Shown piece after piece: positions 1 to 12,080 of a stretch of DNA of 64,000 nt; positions within the stretch are counted from its first letter, which is position 1, and each line of letters begins with the position of its first letter. Source of the stretch: Roridomyces roridus (taxonomy: Eukaryota; Basidiomycota; Agaricomycetes; Agaricales; Mycenaceae); assembly GCA_029378245.1 (NCBI GenBank), contig JARKIF010000046.1:329564-393563 (forward strand), written 5' to 3'. Under the pieces are notes generated by a model. It searched no databases. It worked only from the letters and a program-made list of their open reading frames with translations, and was not told the origin of the DNA. Made by a program: the position numbers and the translations under genes.

Positions 1-503
1 TCACCGAATGAACTCGCTCTACGTATGCCGGATATGACTTTTTGAACTTTGTCTTGATTCTTGCCACCAATGATGATAATAGTCAGGACTTAACGTTCGC
101 TCAACATGCCGCACAATGCACTTCTCCCTGAATCGAAGCGGAGGAGGAGGACCACCGCTACAGTCGGGTGAGTTGTTTCGAGGGGCGTCGGGTAAGTGTA
201 TAATAAGCCTATCTCGAACTGGATCCGTCGCAATGTCGATCACCACCACATCACCACTGATTCACCGGGATCAACCACGCCCAAAACAAACGGGACCACT
301 AGTTACGTTCATTAAAATGCCTGGCCATCGCGAGGCTACAAATGCCGAGGTTGGCATGTTCTCGCTGAGATATAAAACTGCGGCCAGTCTGAATTATAGG
401 GCAGTCTTCATATCTCCCCCACACCCATGGGTCGTCCCAACTATACCGACTGGCCAGCCTTCCAACACGGCGCAACGGGTTCTTCGCTCGTTCCTCCCCT
501 CTC
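1..503. other. 5' flank of GATA copy A
   Basis: An ATG at 428 opens a 26-codon frame resembling the start of copy C, but it stops near 506. The rest is presumed promoter. No other gene is seen. Confidence 0.4.
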
Positions 504-1802
504 ATGAATCTCACGCGACTATATGCAGACGACGACGACCGCGTGAGACAGGTGCTCAACTACGGGAACTATCACTCTGGGGCGGCGCAGAACACTCAGC
601 ACTCGTATAGCTCCGGTTATGGTGCGTCGAATTTTTCTGCGAGCCCGCTTGTATTCAATCCACCCGTCCATAGGAGACGCCCGGTCCATGGCACATACGC
701 CTTACCACCACGGGTACGCCAACCCTATTATGATCCGTAAGTCATCCACCTCTATAGCTGCCTCGGACGGGCCTCATATCGTTTGCAGCGCAGGGAGGCG
801 ACACGACGTCGATGCTTTCCTCCAGCGTTCCGTTGGCATACTCCCAGGATCCTCAGGTTGCCCGTACGTCTTTTCTCACAAAAAATTCAGGATGGATACT
901 CACGCTGGCCTTTCGGCGCATAGAAACCGACCCGGCTGGGATGTACGCTGAGCTCCCGTATCTCTTGAACAATCCCAGCTTGGGTGAGTGCATCCTATAC
1001 GGTCATATATATACCCCGACAAACACAACACTTCCAGGGTATTCCTACTCGACAAACGCCAACTACCCTCAGCAAATGTCTGATCGGTATCACATGCCCA
1101 TGGGTTCGTGGCATGGCCAGAATATCGTGACACGTTCTTACTCTTCTGACCCGTAGAGCCCAACCCGGGACCTGGAACTTTCGCCGGACCTCAGTGCTAC
1201 TCCAACACTGCCGGCTTGGGTGAGTGCTCGATACGTTGAAGTATCTGTTACAAACGACTGACCATCACTAGATTATGGCCAGTCTCTTACTGAAAGTTAC
1301 ACCAACCACAATCAGCCCGATCCGATGTCTGGTTGGAATCCCGTTGGTGCATTGTCTTGTCAGAATATCTTGGGTGTGACGTTCTGACTTTTCAACATAG
1401 CCAACAACTTGATGAGTGGCGTGAACCTTACTTCGACTGCATACGATTTCGCCTTCGGTATGTTATATTCCATCTTTTGATAAAGTGCACGTAAAAGTTG
1501 ACCTCGTTGTCGCTGGTAGCAAACCCACAGGCAGGGCAAGCGCAGGTCCCAACGTCCGGCGGGATGAGTCACAATACCCGGGCCGCCGCTCCGATGGACG
1601 CAAACAATGCGCCAAGTGCCTTACAACATCCACGGGCTCGTGGAGACGCCATCCACCGAACTCTGGCCGGACTGGGCTACTACTTTGCAACAGGTGTGGA
1701 CTTGCGCTGAAAAGGAATCCCACGTTGGACGGTGGAATATGGGGTACATTGCTAGAAGCCTGGGTTGGAACTCGAACCGCGCTCGCACGCATCATCGTTT
1801 AA
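504..1802 (+). pseudogene. GATA-like zinc-finger gene, copy A (finger out of frame)
   Basis: Nine short exons can be read: 504-621, 674-736, 789-863, 924-983, 1038-1103, 1157-1219, 1272-1346, 1401-1457 and 1520-1802. Introns are GT-AG, 50-62 bp, and every one interrupts a codon after its first base. The product is rich in Tyr, Asn, Pro and Gly, then has a C-terminal finger (C-A-K-C ... C-N-R-C, 22 residues between the Cys pairs). The finger lies in a different frame from the spliced upstream exons: the segment between the H-N-T motif and the finger is 44 nt against 42 in copy C. A second one-base shift near position 490 separates an upstream ATG at 428 from the rest, so translation may start at 504. 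Copies B and C lie at 25.3-26.8 and 30.2-31.4 kb. GATA fingers normally bind DNA. The frameshift suggests a pseudogene; an unrecognised splice site is the alternative. Confidence 0.6.
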
Positions 1803-2735
1803 TGGTTTTTTTTTATCCATTGGCCCTGGCATGTGCAGGGAAACTCTTCAGCACGGGGCGCCTTTAGACACGCGGTTGTCTTTTTGTATTCATCTTACTC
1901 CAATGTCCACTGGATGCCTCTGCGAGGGTCCATACTTGTTCTTAAAATCCTGCGTTGATACGCCTGCAAAATGAACACGCTAGGAATACGTGAAATTTCG
2001 CGATTTCTCTTATAACCAACAGTAGTATCATCTCACGAGAGCGCTAGTGCTGAGCCCAGAAGCAGCTAGTAGGATTACGATGCATGGTGTACTGTACGGG
2101 TCGAAGGGGAACCTAAGATGACTGACGGACCCACTCCGAAACACGTAGGAGTTCGTGCTAGTCCTCTTACCAATGGGAATATCTTATAACCAAGTCGTTG
2201 AGCTCTGGTTCAATCCGATGGTTACAAGGGAATTAGCAGCAATTGGGAATAAGCGGACGGTTGAGTCATCGATCACGATCGAGGCCTCAGCTGGAGTCAT
2301 TACCAACCGGAATGATGGCGCAGGAAGATCGTGTGCCTGGTCCGTGATATCGGAACACGGGAGCACTCTGGAATCACTACTTGCGAGCTTCGGAATGGTG
2401 TCTTTAACGAGGGGATACCCAAGATGTGGGTATCGAATTAAAGCTACGGACCAGTACTATCCGGTCCTGGAACGATAGTGCAGAGGAGGAAAGATGGGAA
2501 TAATGGAACTCGACTTCCGACCCTCGGCATCAGCCTTACCAAACTGAAACATGATGGATCGACGGCTGACTGAGCTTGGGATGGTGCGAGGATGGCGCCA
2601 TACAACCTGTAGACCAATGAAATAGCAAGGATACCCTAATTGCGTTGCTCCTGTATTATTTATTAGATTGCCGGACTTGTATATAACTAGGTAGAGTGTT
2701 CCCTTGGAGGCCGAACAATCACCCCCGTCTGTTGT
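1803..2735. other. Gene-free stretch
   Basis: No coding region with a recognisable motif is seen. Phrases such as an 'accaa ... ggaatatcttataacca' motif and 'agttcgtgctagtcc' suggest decayed repeat sequence. Confidence 0.35.
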
Positions 2736-4985
2736 ACGCATTAGCGTCTCTAAAGGGTTGTGCTTGGGCTTTCGAGGTGCACTGTGTTGGATAGTGGCTT
2801 CATAAAGTTTGTACTAGTTGGAATCATATTATTTTGAATCGGAATCGTCGTCATCGTTGAAACCAAATCGTCGTACTCGCCTCAATCAAGAATCTATTAA
2901 GCAATCAGTCAAGTCAAGTCGTTGGAACATCGTCGTATTTGGCTAGGGAATCTCAGTACCAGTCGGGAAGAAGAGTAGAATCGAGTTGCGAAGTTTCGGA
3001 ATAAGGAATACGATCGGTGTTTGACCACCAACCCACCTACTACATCAATCTTATCAACTACAGCTGAGAAGCTATACAATCTACCAAAAGGGTTGCTTGT
3101 TTCAGTCTCGACTGAACCTAATACCCGTCCCTTGGAAATACCACTTTCCTTCAGAATAAACTTCACTATGGAGCTGCAACACGTTGAATTTCAACGTAAT
3201 TCGTAGTGAATACCAACTATCAACGTAGTTTCAGTTGACTTGCGGTGATTTCAATTCACCGCAAGATCTACGTTGATTTCTGGTGTTCCCTCATTCAACT
3301 CAATTTACGTTGAAAATCAACCAAGCAGCAGAAATACCTTCTTTAAGCTGGATCCGTCAATTCGGCACATAAACAAGCAATTCAGACCTGTGGACGTCAT
3401 TGGAAGTCCCACAAAATGGGTAGGGTGACTCGAGCCGCATCTCGACTTGATCGTGACAGCTACACCCAAGTGTTTCAAACTCCGCTCGGATCAGCTTCCG
3501 ATGACTCACATGGCGCATAATGGCGTGATTTTCCAGCTTTTTCTTTCTTCCCACTTCCTCGCTCGCCCGTATCCTCCGCCTGACAATGTACATACGCCTT
3601 CCACGAGCCATCCAATGCAACATATTCGACCTCCCCATCGTGACATGTCGCCGCCCCTCCTCGCCGCCCCTCGACGCCGCTCATCCGGCCCTGGAACTCG
3701 GTTGCCACGTCGCAGACGTCGTCCATGTTCGCCTTCCCCCACGCTCCCTGTTCTCGCTCTCCATGCCTGTCCTCGCTCTCTCCGGCCCTCCCAGCCCAAT
3801 ACCAACGTGCCAATGCCCACCTCGCCGTCAAAGCCATCCACGCCGTCGTCAAGAGGCCGTCGCCAAGAGGCCGTCGTCAAGAGACCCATCCGTGCAAGAA
3901 TAGCTCGTGCCTACGTCAAGTCCACGCCGTCTCGTGCGTCCCTCACCGCCTTGTCCCACCTCCCGATCGAGCCTTCCCGCCTACTCCGCCCCGGTTACCA
4001 CGCATGTACAAGTCAGGAGCATGCCCGCCTTCACGTGCCCCGGATTCCCTCTGCCACACCCACCCTCAAGGTCTGAAGATCCTAGTCTGAATATCTTGCC
4101 GCCGCCGCGAAGCTCGCCCCATCGTCATGAAAATACAAACTGCCTCGAATCGCTCCGGGCCTCTCTCATCGATACCTCCCCACATTGCCATCTCTCTTCG
4201 GGCCTACAACTTCTCCTGGTGCTACCCATCCCACCCCGCTCCGCTCAACCGCTTTCACCATGCATACCAGTGTTCCTTGCACGGTTCCCGCTCACTTCCC
4301 ACCTTTTGTCTAGTCCCGTCATCAATCGCTCGTTAGATTCGCTCCCAGCACCCTCGTGTGCAATATTGCGGTGCTTGTGTCGTTTATCAGTGGCTGTCGG
4401 GTGTTTAGCAAGTCACTAGCGCTGTGATAGTAGTTTTAATACACTCTTTTCCCTTTTAATTGCCTGAATCGAGGGATAATGAGCTGCTATGGGCGCTGTA
4501 GTGCTACTGGCTTTGTTTGATTCAACGTAAATCACGTCGAAATTCACCGGGAACCTGATGTGGGAGCTAGGTTGGAAGTGGCCATATCACGTTGATTATT
4601 GACGTAGATTTCAACGTAATTCGGAGGTGAAAATCAACGTAGGCTCGGTGAAATTCAACCTAGACTGCAGTGAAATTCAACGTACGGCGTGGTCGAAATT
4701 ACGTTGAAATTCAACATACCCTACCCCCCCAGAGCTTATTACTTTCTCCCTCCACAACCTACTACCTGTATAAGGACCTGTATTGGGACTTTTACTCGTC
4801 TGAACACTCGATTGAATACACTCGCTACGAGCTCGTGTCTGTGTTGGTTATCTAAATAAGCTACTTGCTTATTCCTGTGTACCACCGTATACGATACAGT
4901 GGTGTTGGGTTTCTCCCTTGGGTTTAGAGCACATTCGTCAGCGTCACCAGATATATTTCGATCTGGAGAATATATCAGCGACTCC
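2736..4985. repeat. Dispersed repeat (LTR-like), interrupted by a TIR element
   Basis: The outer parts, about 2736-3180 and 4730-4985, resemble in the same order the segment at 10080-10745. Shared marks are a 'ctaaagggtt...ggctttcga' block, a 'agctgagaagct' block, a 'gggactt...actcgtc' block and a final 'agagcacattc' block. The middle, 3182-4716, is absent from the other copy and has its own terminal inverted repeats. Length and organisation suggest a retrotransposon LTR or untranslated region, but no reverse transcriptase or integrase is present, so the class is inferred. Confidence 0.45.
3182..4716. mobile_element. Non-autonomous element with AT-rich terminal inverted repeats
   Basis: The left end (3182-3203) and the reverse complement of the right end (4694-4716) match over 'ttgaatttcaacgtaatt'. 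Several more 'caacgt' and 'acgttga' copies in both orientations fill the first and last 150 bp. The interior (3450-4430) is CT-rich and holds only overlapping open frames without codon bias. A short tandem repeat of 'gtcgtcaagaggcc' type lies at 3840-3890. No transposase is visible. It sits inside a dispersed repeat whose other copy at 10.1-10.7 kb lacks it. Confidence 0.5.
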
Positions 4986-5115
4986 GTATGTATTTGCCGG
5001 AAGATATGGAGACTTACAACCGGGAAACCGAGAGGAAAGCCAGGGTCTGTGACGATCGTGGTGTTATAATCGCTCTCGACCTGTACAAACACAAGTCATT
5101 CAAGCAGTTCGTAGA

Positions 5116-6030
5116 TCAGAAGAAAAAATCACAAACATCTGCGATACTAAAGGGCAACCGCCCACTCGGATTAAAGATCCCCGTCAACACATCGACGAGC
5201 CCAGGTCCCGTCTGCTCTCCTGGCGCTCCCGCATACACAATGGTCGTGATATTCGGATTGCTGGCGAACGCCGACATGTCTACGGGTCCGACGGAGTGAA
5301 CTACCACAGCTTGAGATTGACTTGAGCTACATCGGTGATCCGGTAACGGACGGGTGGTTGATTTGGAGGGAGAGAATAACAGAAGGCTCACTAGTGTACT
5401 CCCACTGAACTTCCAAGTCATTCCGGTCGCCTTCATTACCGTTCACACTCTGATAAAACCCGAGCTCGCCGCTCATACTGTGTTGCGTTAAAAAAGCGAA
5501 AAGTGAATTCACAGCGGTATACGCATGCGTTGACAAAGACAATTGCCATATCAACCCCCGTGGCGGCCGCAGGGCCCTGGGATAGATCATTCGACAGCGA
5601 AGTCCTGAGGCTCATTCCAGACGCAGACAGAGTCTCATTGAGAGCGGTAATGGGTGGCACCGTAAAGTCAAGCAAATTGGAGCCCGAGCCCCACCTGTTC
5701 AACGATCAGCTTCGTATGTATGCTGGCGAGGAAGGAGTACCGACCCGATACTCACATATTCTCATTCGAGTCCCCGCACTCGGCTGACGTTGCCAACGCA
5801 GCGCGAAGAGAACTCTCCTACGCCGGTGACGAGGCTGATTTTCTCTTCTAGGGTGAGCTGTGTGACGGTGGCGTTGGCGAGTGCGGAAGCTTCGTCCCAG
5901 GAGCCTGTGAGCGCGATAAATCTACGACCGCAAGATGGAAGATAGAGAGAGACGTACGGGCGGTGAATGCATACGAGGCCTGTACCGCTGCGACCAGGCT
6001 CAAGAGCTGTAGGAAGACGGGAGAAAGCAT
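5116..6030 (-). pseudogene. GH3 beta-glucosidase relic, catalytic domain deleted
   Basis: The minus strand starts with a signal peptide (M-L-S-P-V-F-L-Q-L-L-S-L, ATG at 6030). After an intron comes a typical GH3 N-terminus containing LTLEEKISLVTG and S-R-C-V-G-N. It then jumps to sequence near the end of the (alpha/beta)8 domain (GSGSNLLDFTVPPITALNE). The second domain follows: GVDMAIVFVNA, GNEGDRNDLEVQW and NPNITTIVYAGAPGEQTGPG...GRLPFSIAD. About 400 residues, including the region with the catalytic aspartate, are missing. The frame also breaks around 5520-5530, and the C-terminal fibronectin-like domain is absent. Intact GH3 enzymes hydrolyse beta-glucosides outside the cell; this copy cannot. 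Confidence 0.85.
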
Positions 6031-6974
6031 GTCGCAGCGCCAGCAGCTGTGGGTGTGGGATATATGGAATCCAGAAAACGGAACCGAGAAGCACAGCGTC
6101 AGGGACTCAGGGTATGTGGGATCTAGACTCTGAGACCATGGCAAAGTTTCCCCGATCAGCCTTCGACCATTGGTGGGTGAACAAAGGATCACACGACCAT
6201 GCGTAAGCCGTAGATATTGGCCCGTGGGTCACCGCGTCTATCCTTAGCGCACTGCGGCACTAGTACCTGCCGAAAAAGCAACATCTGTCAGGAACAAAGA
6301 CGTTTGTTCAACAATGAACCTGCTTTTGAGGGCCATTGCGGGCGCATGGCAATCCGAGTCTGTAGGTTGAGCCCCGTGAAGTCTGTGATTCCTGTGGCCA
6401 CAAGAAGCTGGGGATGATAACAGCAGGTGTTGCTTCTGCTTTGTAATACCTACTTATTTTCATCGCATGCGACTAGAGAGGATGGGGACAAGTCATCTAT
6501 ATTCAAATTTCACAGTAGTCGTGGTAAGAAAGCTATACCAAAGAGCCATAGTAAGTGAGCGGAAGACCAAGAAATTGCCAAATTGGACGAGAGGCCAGGG
6601 AGAGAGACACCTCAGAGACGCAAGAAAGGCGCGCAAGGCCAGCGTGATAAAATGCCAGGAATTGAAACTGGCTAAGATGAGGGAATTGGAGTGGGCTGTT
6701 GAAAACACGACGTAGCTGCAGTGGGCGACCAGTCGATGCGTGGTGGGAAGCAAGAGGCGTGCCTGTCAAGACTCAAGGGAACGAAAACGGAACTGTCATC
6801 GGCTGTGAAACAAACGTCCGATCCCGTCCGGTCCCGTTCCGCGTCCGACTCGCCGTCGGCAAAGATGTCAATAACACGGAGGCCGGCACATGTCCAAGGC
6901 GTAAGAGTAAATGACTAAGAGGGACCAAACACCCTCATAATTACCCTATAAGGAACTTGTAACATATCCAAACA
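6031..6974. other. Gene-free stretch
   Basis: A 140-nt Lys/Arg/Glu-rich open frame (6467-6715) has no recognised domain. The stretch 6830-6860 has a 'ccgtccggtcccgttccg' run. Nothing else is supported. Confidence 0.3.
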
Positions 6975-7382
6975 ACGCAAAGCCGTACGGCTAAATTTCT
7001 TGACTGGTTTTTTCGACTTTTCCCGGCAGGTGGATGATGACTGATACCAATCATGATGCCCATCACTCGGCACAGCACCCAGTTGGGCCGAGTCGCCCAA
7101 ACCGGCAGCGTGGTAAGGAGTTCAAGTGACCGAATCATGACAGTACCTCATTGGAGCCGTCTGGAGTCAATGTGAATTGAGTCAAACTCCGAGTGTTCAC
7201 ATCCAGCACCCGTCGGATCCCTATGCCGTCGGGCGGCGGAAGATCAAATCATTGATGAAATATGCCGAGATGCCGAAATTCGCCAATCAACGACACCAAA
7301 ACGATACAATTACCTGGACGGCTTTGCACAATGCCAAAAAGCCGTACACGGCTCCACACGGCTTTGCACAACCCGTCTATTG
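6975..7382. mobile_element. MITE copy 1 (left end lost)
   Basis: Nearly identical to 32565-32963 over about 400 bp. The right end, 'cacaacccgtctattg', is the terminal inverted repeat of the longer copy at 32521-32963. The left end is truncated: only the subterminal 'aaagccgtacggct' remains. It encodes no transposase. Confidence 0.75.
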
Positions 7383-7773
7383 CACACGGGCAGGAATTTG
7401 ACGGCAGTATCGGGGTGAGGTTCACCGTCCACGGGACATAAGTGCGTTGTCGGGAGAGACCGCGGGTGGGTAACTGCAGATCAACTTGTGGATAGACTCC
7501 GGAGGGTATTACCCGAGTTCAAGCTCCAGCGCCCAGACGCAGCGGATCGGTCCTGTGTGCATAGCATGCGTGAAAGAATGGGAATCGAGGGGAAAGTACG
7601 TACCAGATCTTTGGAGGCGAAGAGTTGGGCAGCCAGCTCAAATAACGGTATTTGGAGTCCGGGTGGAAACGCTGGGCAGTACATGGTAGTGGAGCCCAGT
7701 TGGTCGTTGTGCTGGCATTTGGAGGTCAAGCGGAGGTTGGGTAGCGGCGCTGGCGGTCAGTATAAGATACGCT
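7383..7773. other. Gene-free stretch between two elements
   Basis: Open frames are present on both strands, but none shows a motif or exon structure. Confidence 0.3.
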
Positions 7774-8700
7774 TAGCTTTGGGCAGCGGGGTGCTGGTCG
7801 CAACCAGGACAGAGTGTACCCTCAGGGTACCCCGAAGATACCCCAGTACCCCACTTCTGGTAAGTCAGTAGATATACTACGAGTAAGGCTAAGTACTTGC
7901 CAGAAGCACAAATATTGCACAGTGCACTGGGTACCCCGGGTATAAGTATTCTACTGAGTACCCGCATACCCCGCTGAGTACCCTGTACCCCACTGGGTCC
8001 AGGGTACCCCGATCAGTACCTCGAACTCCATCAGACATGCTAATACTAACTTGGTACTAGTAAATTGAACTTGACTCAATGTAGGTATCTAATTATGTAA
8101 GTAAGTACTTGAACATGCGACTACTACTAAGGTAGGGGCTTGAAACCCCCAGAAGGTAGGACAGGGCACTGGCCCTTATATACTTTTTAGAACAATGGCC
8201 CATCAAGTGTGCCACTTGGACATCAAAAAAGGTTGAATTTGGCAATCAAAGCTGTATCAAAGCTGGTGCCATTGTTCTCTTTGTCCTTTCTTCCCCATTG
8301 TTCTTTTGTTCAAACAATGGCCCACACAGTTGCCAAACAGTCTGGATCAAAAAACCTGTGGCTATGCTGCCAAAATGTATATAACTGTGGCTTGGAGCAT
8401 TGACTTCCTTGGGTTCAATCCCCCATGAGCACTTGCCACTTAGTACAATAAGTAATATTAAGTATGTACTAAGTAGCCACTTGAGTCTTAAGTGATTACT
8501 TGTCGGGTACCCCTACCCCACTGCCCCAGGGTACCCTATGCATTTGCTATGCATACTTAGAGTATGTTTAATTGACAATGTATCCAGTGTGCACGCAGGA
8601 TAGCTGGTATGTATATAGTGCGGGGTACTCGGGGTACCCACCAGTGTACCCAGGGTACACCCTGTCCTGGTTGAGACCAGTACCCTTGTGCCCAAAGCTA
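7774..8700. mobile_element. 927-bp element with GGGTACCC-rich inverted ends
   Basis: The left end (tagctttgggca...accaggacag) and the reverse complement of the right end (8600-8700) match over about 60-70 bp with some changes. Both ends are packed with 'gggtacccc' motifs. The interior has a local inverted repeat (8190-8280) and a 'gggttcaatcccc' site near 8412 that resembles a tRNA B box. No protein is encoded. It is probably a non-autonomous TIR element; a tRNA-derived component is possible but weak. Confidence 0.5.
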
Positions 8701-10079
8701 AACAGGCAACAGAAAATGCCTCGGAAAGCGATCGACTCCCAAATGGGGCAGTCGATGGGCACGTGCTGTTGATGCTGTACCCGATCTGAATCTCACTGCC
8801 CTCTTGAGGTCGGTCGCGTCCAAATCTGTCAAGATTTGAGGACATGAGAACAAAATTGGCGAAGCGGGTCCAAAATTGGCTCAAACGGCTAAGCGAGCCA
8901 CTTGTGAGAACGCCCACATCTGCCCTCGACTCTGGGCTCCTGCGACATCCTGGCGCACTGGCAAATGGAAGGGACTGTTTAGGGAGTACGAGGAGCTCTT
9001 GAGAAAGCTGGATGTAATGCGTAGAAGCAGGGGCGGTGGCAGATGGGGTTGAAGACGACCCGGGAAGTGGAGATAGCGTCGGCGCAGCGTCCACCTCAGC
9101 AGGGCTAATAGCGCACGAAAACATCGTCTGGGGGTGCAAGGATATATATTGGGGGTATAATGGACATGATATGAGACCTCTGGGCCGGGGTTCAGAACGC
9201 AGGAAAAAAGGCACCCGACAACGCCCGACAGCGGCGTCCAGGGCAACGCCAAAACAGGATGGAGGGACAAGACAAGCTATGAGGTTCACGAAGGGGGTCG
9301 TATAGACGCACCTGAGATCGAAATCCTCCCACCAAGATCGCCCGTCTTGCCAGAAAACCTCGGAATCTTTGGGTGGCGCAAAGCGTGCCTCCGCCACCGA
9401 TGGCCGCGATGACGGGGAAGAACGCCGCCTGAAGTCGACTGCATATGGTCCCTGAGATGCCTTGACAGTAATCCCCCGCCGTGCCAACTCTCAGGAGAGT
9501 ACTACCAGGGACACTGCTGATACGAGGCTCTCGAGCGGACGCATTTCGACCCGGGCTTTTGTGATGCAGTCCTGTTCTTCGAGCATATGCCGGCGTACGG
9601 AGGAGTGTTACCGAGCTGTGCGGGCATCCTTGAGTAGCACCGAGTCGAGTTGGGAGATGATACAGTCGAGGGTGGACTATTCCGAGTCATCGGCAGTGGC
9701 ACTGCCGGTATCATGATGATATCATGATCGGAACAAGTCTGCCCCGGCCATGGTCACTCTATTTCGATGTTTCTGAGCTGGAATCCTCATGATATCGGTA
9801 TCGTTCGAAAGCTACGGCTCATCAGAGTTCATATCAAGGATGTCCGAAGGCGGGAGCGCCATAATCTCAAGAAACCAAACTGGGTCGAGTCATGGAGCTG
9901 TGCTGGATAACACATCCACGCGGTATCATGGCTTGGCAACCTGGCTGACTGAGCGACAATCATCAGCTGGCCAATCAGGACTCAAGGATTCAAGATATCA
10001 TCAAATCACGCCATTATTTCGTCGATATCATGTGATTGCTATTCATGTATAAAAGTAATTAGGATGCTTCCTTAGAAGG
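8701..10079. other. Relic region, possible F-box-type helical fragment on the minus strand
   Basis: Around 9480-9690 the minus strand reads as a helical segment (L-D-S-V-L-L-K-D-A-R-T-A-R then, after a one-base shift, H-M-L-E-E-Q-D-C-I-T). This is like the N-terminal coil of agaricomycete F-box proteins. The open frame at 8513-9487 runs into the neighbouring element and looks fortuitous. The rest is unassigned. Confidence 0.25.
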
Positions 10080-10745
10080 CACTGGATACTCCCCCGAACT
10101 AGCAAGCTACCAGCTGCGACCTAAGGGTTTTGTCCAAGGCTTTCGACGGTGCATCGTGTGTGTAATACGATCTCTATTGAAAATCTGAACTATTTGATTG
10201 TTGGCTCTATTGTGTGTGTGATTGTGTGATTGAGTGCTTGATATTGGATTGGATTGTGAACGCTTGTGATTGGATTGAACTGGATCTGTGAGGAACACAA
10301 ATCCGTGTCGTATCGGTCGCTGTGAACATCGCTTCCAGTGTTTCAAGGGATTAAAAATCCTAAACTCGCATTCGTGCAACTGGCCTAACAGCCAACACTA
10401 CTACCACTACCATTTGTCTAGCTGAGAAGCTTAAAATCCAACAAAACGCTTTAGAATCGATATTCTTGGTTGATATCAAGGACTTTGATTCGCAAACACG
10501 TTCTTGTAACTCGATATCGAGACTGAATCACCGTATTCCCTACAACCTTTACAAGGCCCTGTACTAGGGACTTACACTCGTCGTTCCTGCTAGTCAAATA
10601 GACTGCACTCGCTTCGGAAGCTTCGTGGTTGGTTGGTTTTGGTATAGATTCGTCTATATCAAGACTCATCTAGTCTGTTGTTTCTCTGTGGTGTTTTCTA
10701 TAGTAGGTTCAGAGCACATTCATCAACGGTCCGGTGGTCGTGGAG
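10080..10745. repeat. Dispersed repeat (LTR-like), second copy
   Basis: Shares ordered blocks with 2736-3180 plus 4730-4985 (ggctttcga, agctgagaagct, gggacttacactcgtc, agagcacattc). It lacks the 1.5 kb insertion present in the first copy. Its right edge, 'cggtccggtgg', abuts an F-box fragment. Confidence 0.45.
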
Positions 10746-11112
10746 ATGGAGGGCATTTGCTGGCAGAGATGTCAAGCCAAATTAAGAAAACACCTGTTTC
10801 GGTCCACAGATCCGATCGCTGACAGGCACAGCACCACGTCAACATCATCAATCCCCGCCAAATTGGGTTGCAGGGAAGGCATTCATGTGCATTACATTGT
10901 GCAAGTAGGACGGGGAGGATGGGCCGAGTACATGGTTCGTTATTTGCCCATAGCTTTTGGGCAAGGAGGGTCCAAGTGCGATTTAGGAGGGCGCAAGCGC
11001 AGAGGTCGGCAGCGATGGAGTCGAGCCCGTCGAGGATAGGTGAGATGAGTTCGGGGAGTGAGAGCACTCTGACAGTGGCTGTCGTGCCGGAGGACAAGGC
11101 GGAGTTCGTCAT
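10723..11112 (-). pseudogene. F-box N-terminal fragment
   Basis: From ATG at 11112 the minus strand reads a short leader, then VLSLPELISPILDGLDS and a Leu/Ala-rich stretch ending in L-L-A-Q-K-L-W. This fits the F-box motif that binds Skp1 in SCF ubiquitin ligases. Only about 85 residues look genuine. The frame then runs into the repeat at 10080-10745, so the substrate-binding part is missing. The promoter side is interrupted about 65 bp upstream of the ATG by the element at 11178-12009. It is probably a dead fragment. Confidence 0.6.
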
Positions 11113-11177
11113 GGTGGTGGTTTGGGTCAAAGAAGCCACGCGACACGTGATGTGGTCAACAAGATCAATCACCAGTG

Positions 11178-12009
11178 TATGAAGGGCTTTATTGGACAAA
11201 AGTAAAAGTACACTTCCAGAGGCCCAGAAAGGTCCATATATACATTTTGGCAAAAATCTCCATATATGTACATACAGAGCACTTGCGCTCCATAAATGTA
11301 TATTTATGGAGCATTTTGATGGATCTCATCAATGTACATTTATGGAGAGCTATGGATCCAATGGAGGTTGTTCATGGCCTCCCTTTGTGTGGGACATCTC
11401 TCCATGTTCAATCACATCTAGACTGGCAATCAGAGCCGAGAGGCTGCGATCAATGCCGTCTGTTGCAATTGATGGCAGCCGTTGATGGAGGAGGTCCCAC
11501 TCACCGGTGTTGAGTGATGTAGGATTCTATTCAAGTGCGTGTCTATACCTGCTCAACTGTTGACCTGATTGGCAGTAAACTATGTTCGCCAGGGTCCTAG
11601 TGAGCCATTGCAACCACGGCCCACGGGTACCCATCATTCACGGGTTATTTGATCCGGGCACTCATCAAATGTTTTAATGATTGCTGTTGATCACATTGGG
11701 ATTTTTGAACTCCATAGAATGGACCTACAATCTATCTCAAGACATGCCCTCAGTACATTTATGTAGATAGCTTGAATAGGACGACGTGGTCCCCGAGTTC
11801 TATGGTCCCTGATATGTAAATTTAGTGAGGCACAGCCACAACAGGAAAATCACTATATGGATCCATATATGTACATTTATGGAGGGATGTGGAGGGATTT
11901 TCCGTGCTTCCTCCATAAATGTATATAAATGTGGAAAGTGCACCATTTTGGTCCATTTACATATATTATCAGGCAGGTTCAGTGCCATTTGTCCGATACG
12001 GGCCTTTGT
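11178..12009. mobile_element. 832-bp TIR element with 7-bp target duplication
   Basis: Flanked by 'accagtg' at 11171-11177 and again at 12010-12016. The ends are imperfect inverted repeats ('aagggctttattggacaaa' against 'aaggcccgtatcggacaaa'). The interior is rich in 'catatatgtacatttatgg' motifs in both orientations near both ends. No coding capacity. It is a non-autonomous DNA element; superfamily not determined. Confidence 0.55.
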
Positions 12010-12080
12010 ACCAGTGGCGTGATCCTTGACACGGTTTCAGTATTAGCTTGTCCGTCAGCAATTTGTTCAAGAGCTGTTAT

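Noticed and set aside
3447..4419. Long Pro/Ser/Arg open frames on both strands
   Set aside because: They overlap in several frames of CT-rich DNA within a mobile element. No domain and no splice structure.
8340..8430. Possible tRNA (tggctatgctg ... gggttcaatcccc)
   Set aside because: Only the B-box-like part is good; no cloverleaf or acceptor stem could be drawn.
8513..9487. A 324-codon minus-strand open frame
   Set aside because: Its last third lies inside the GGGTACCC element, it has no motif, and composition fits low stop density, so it was not called a gene.
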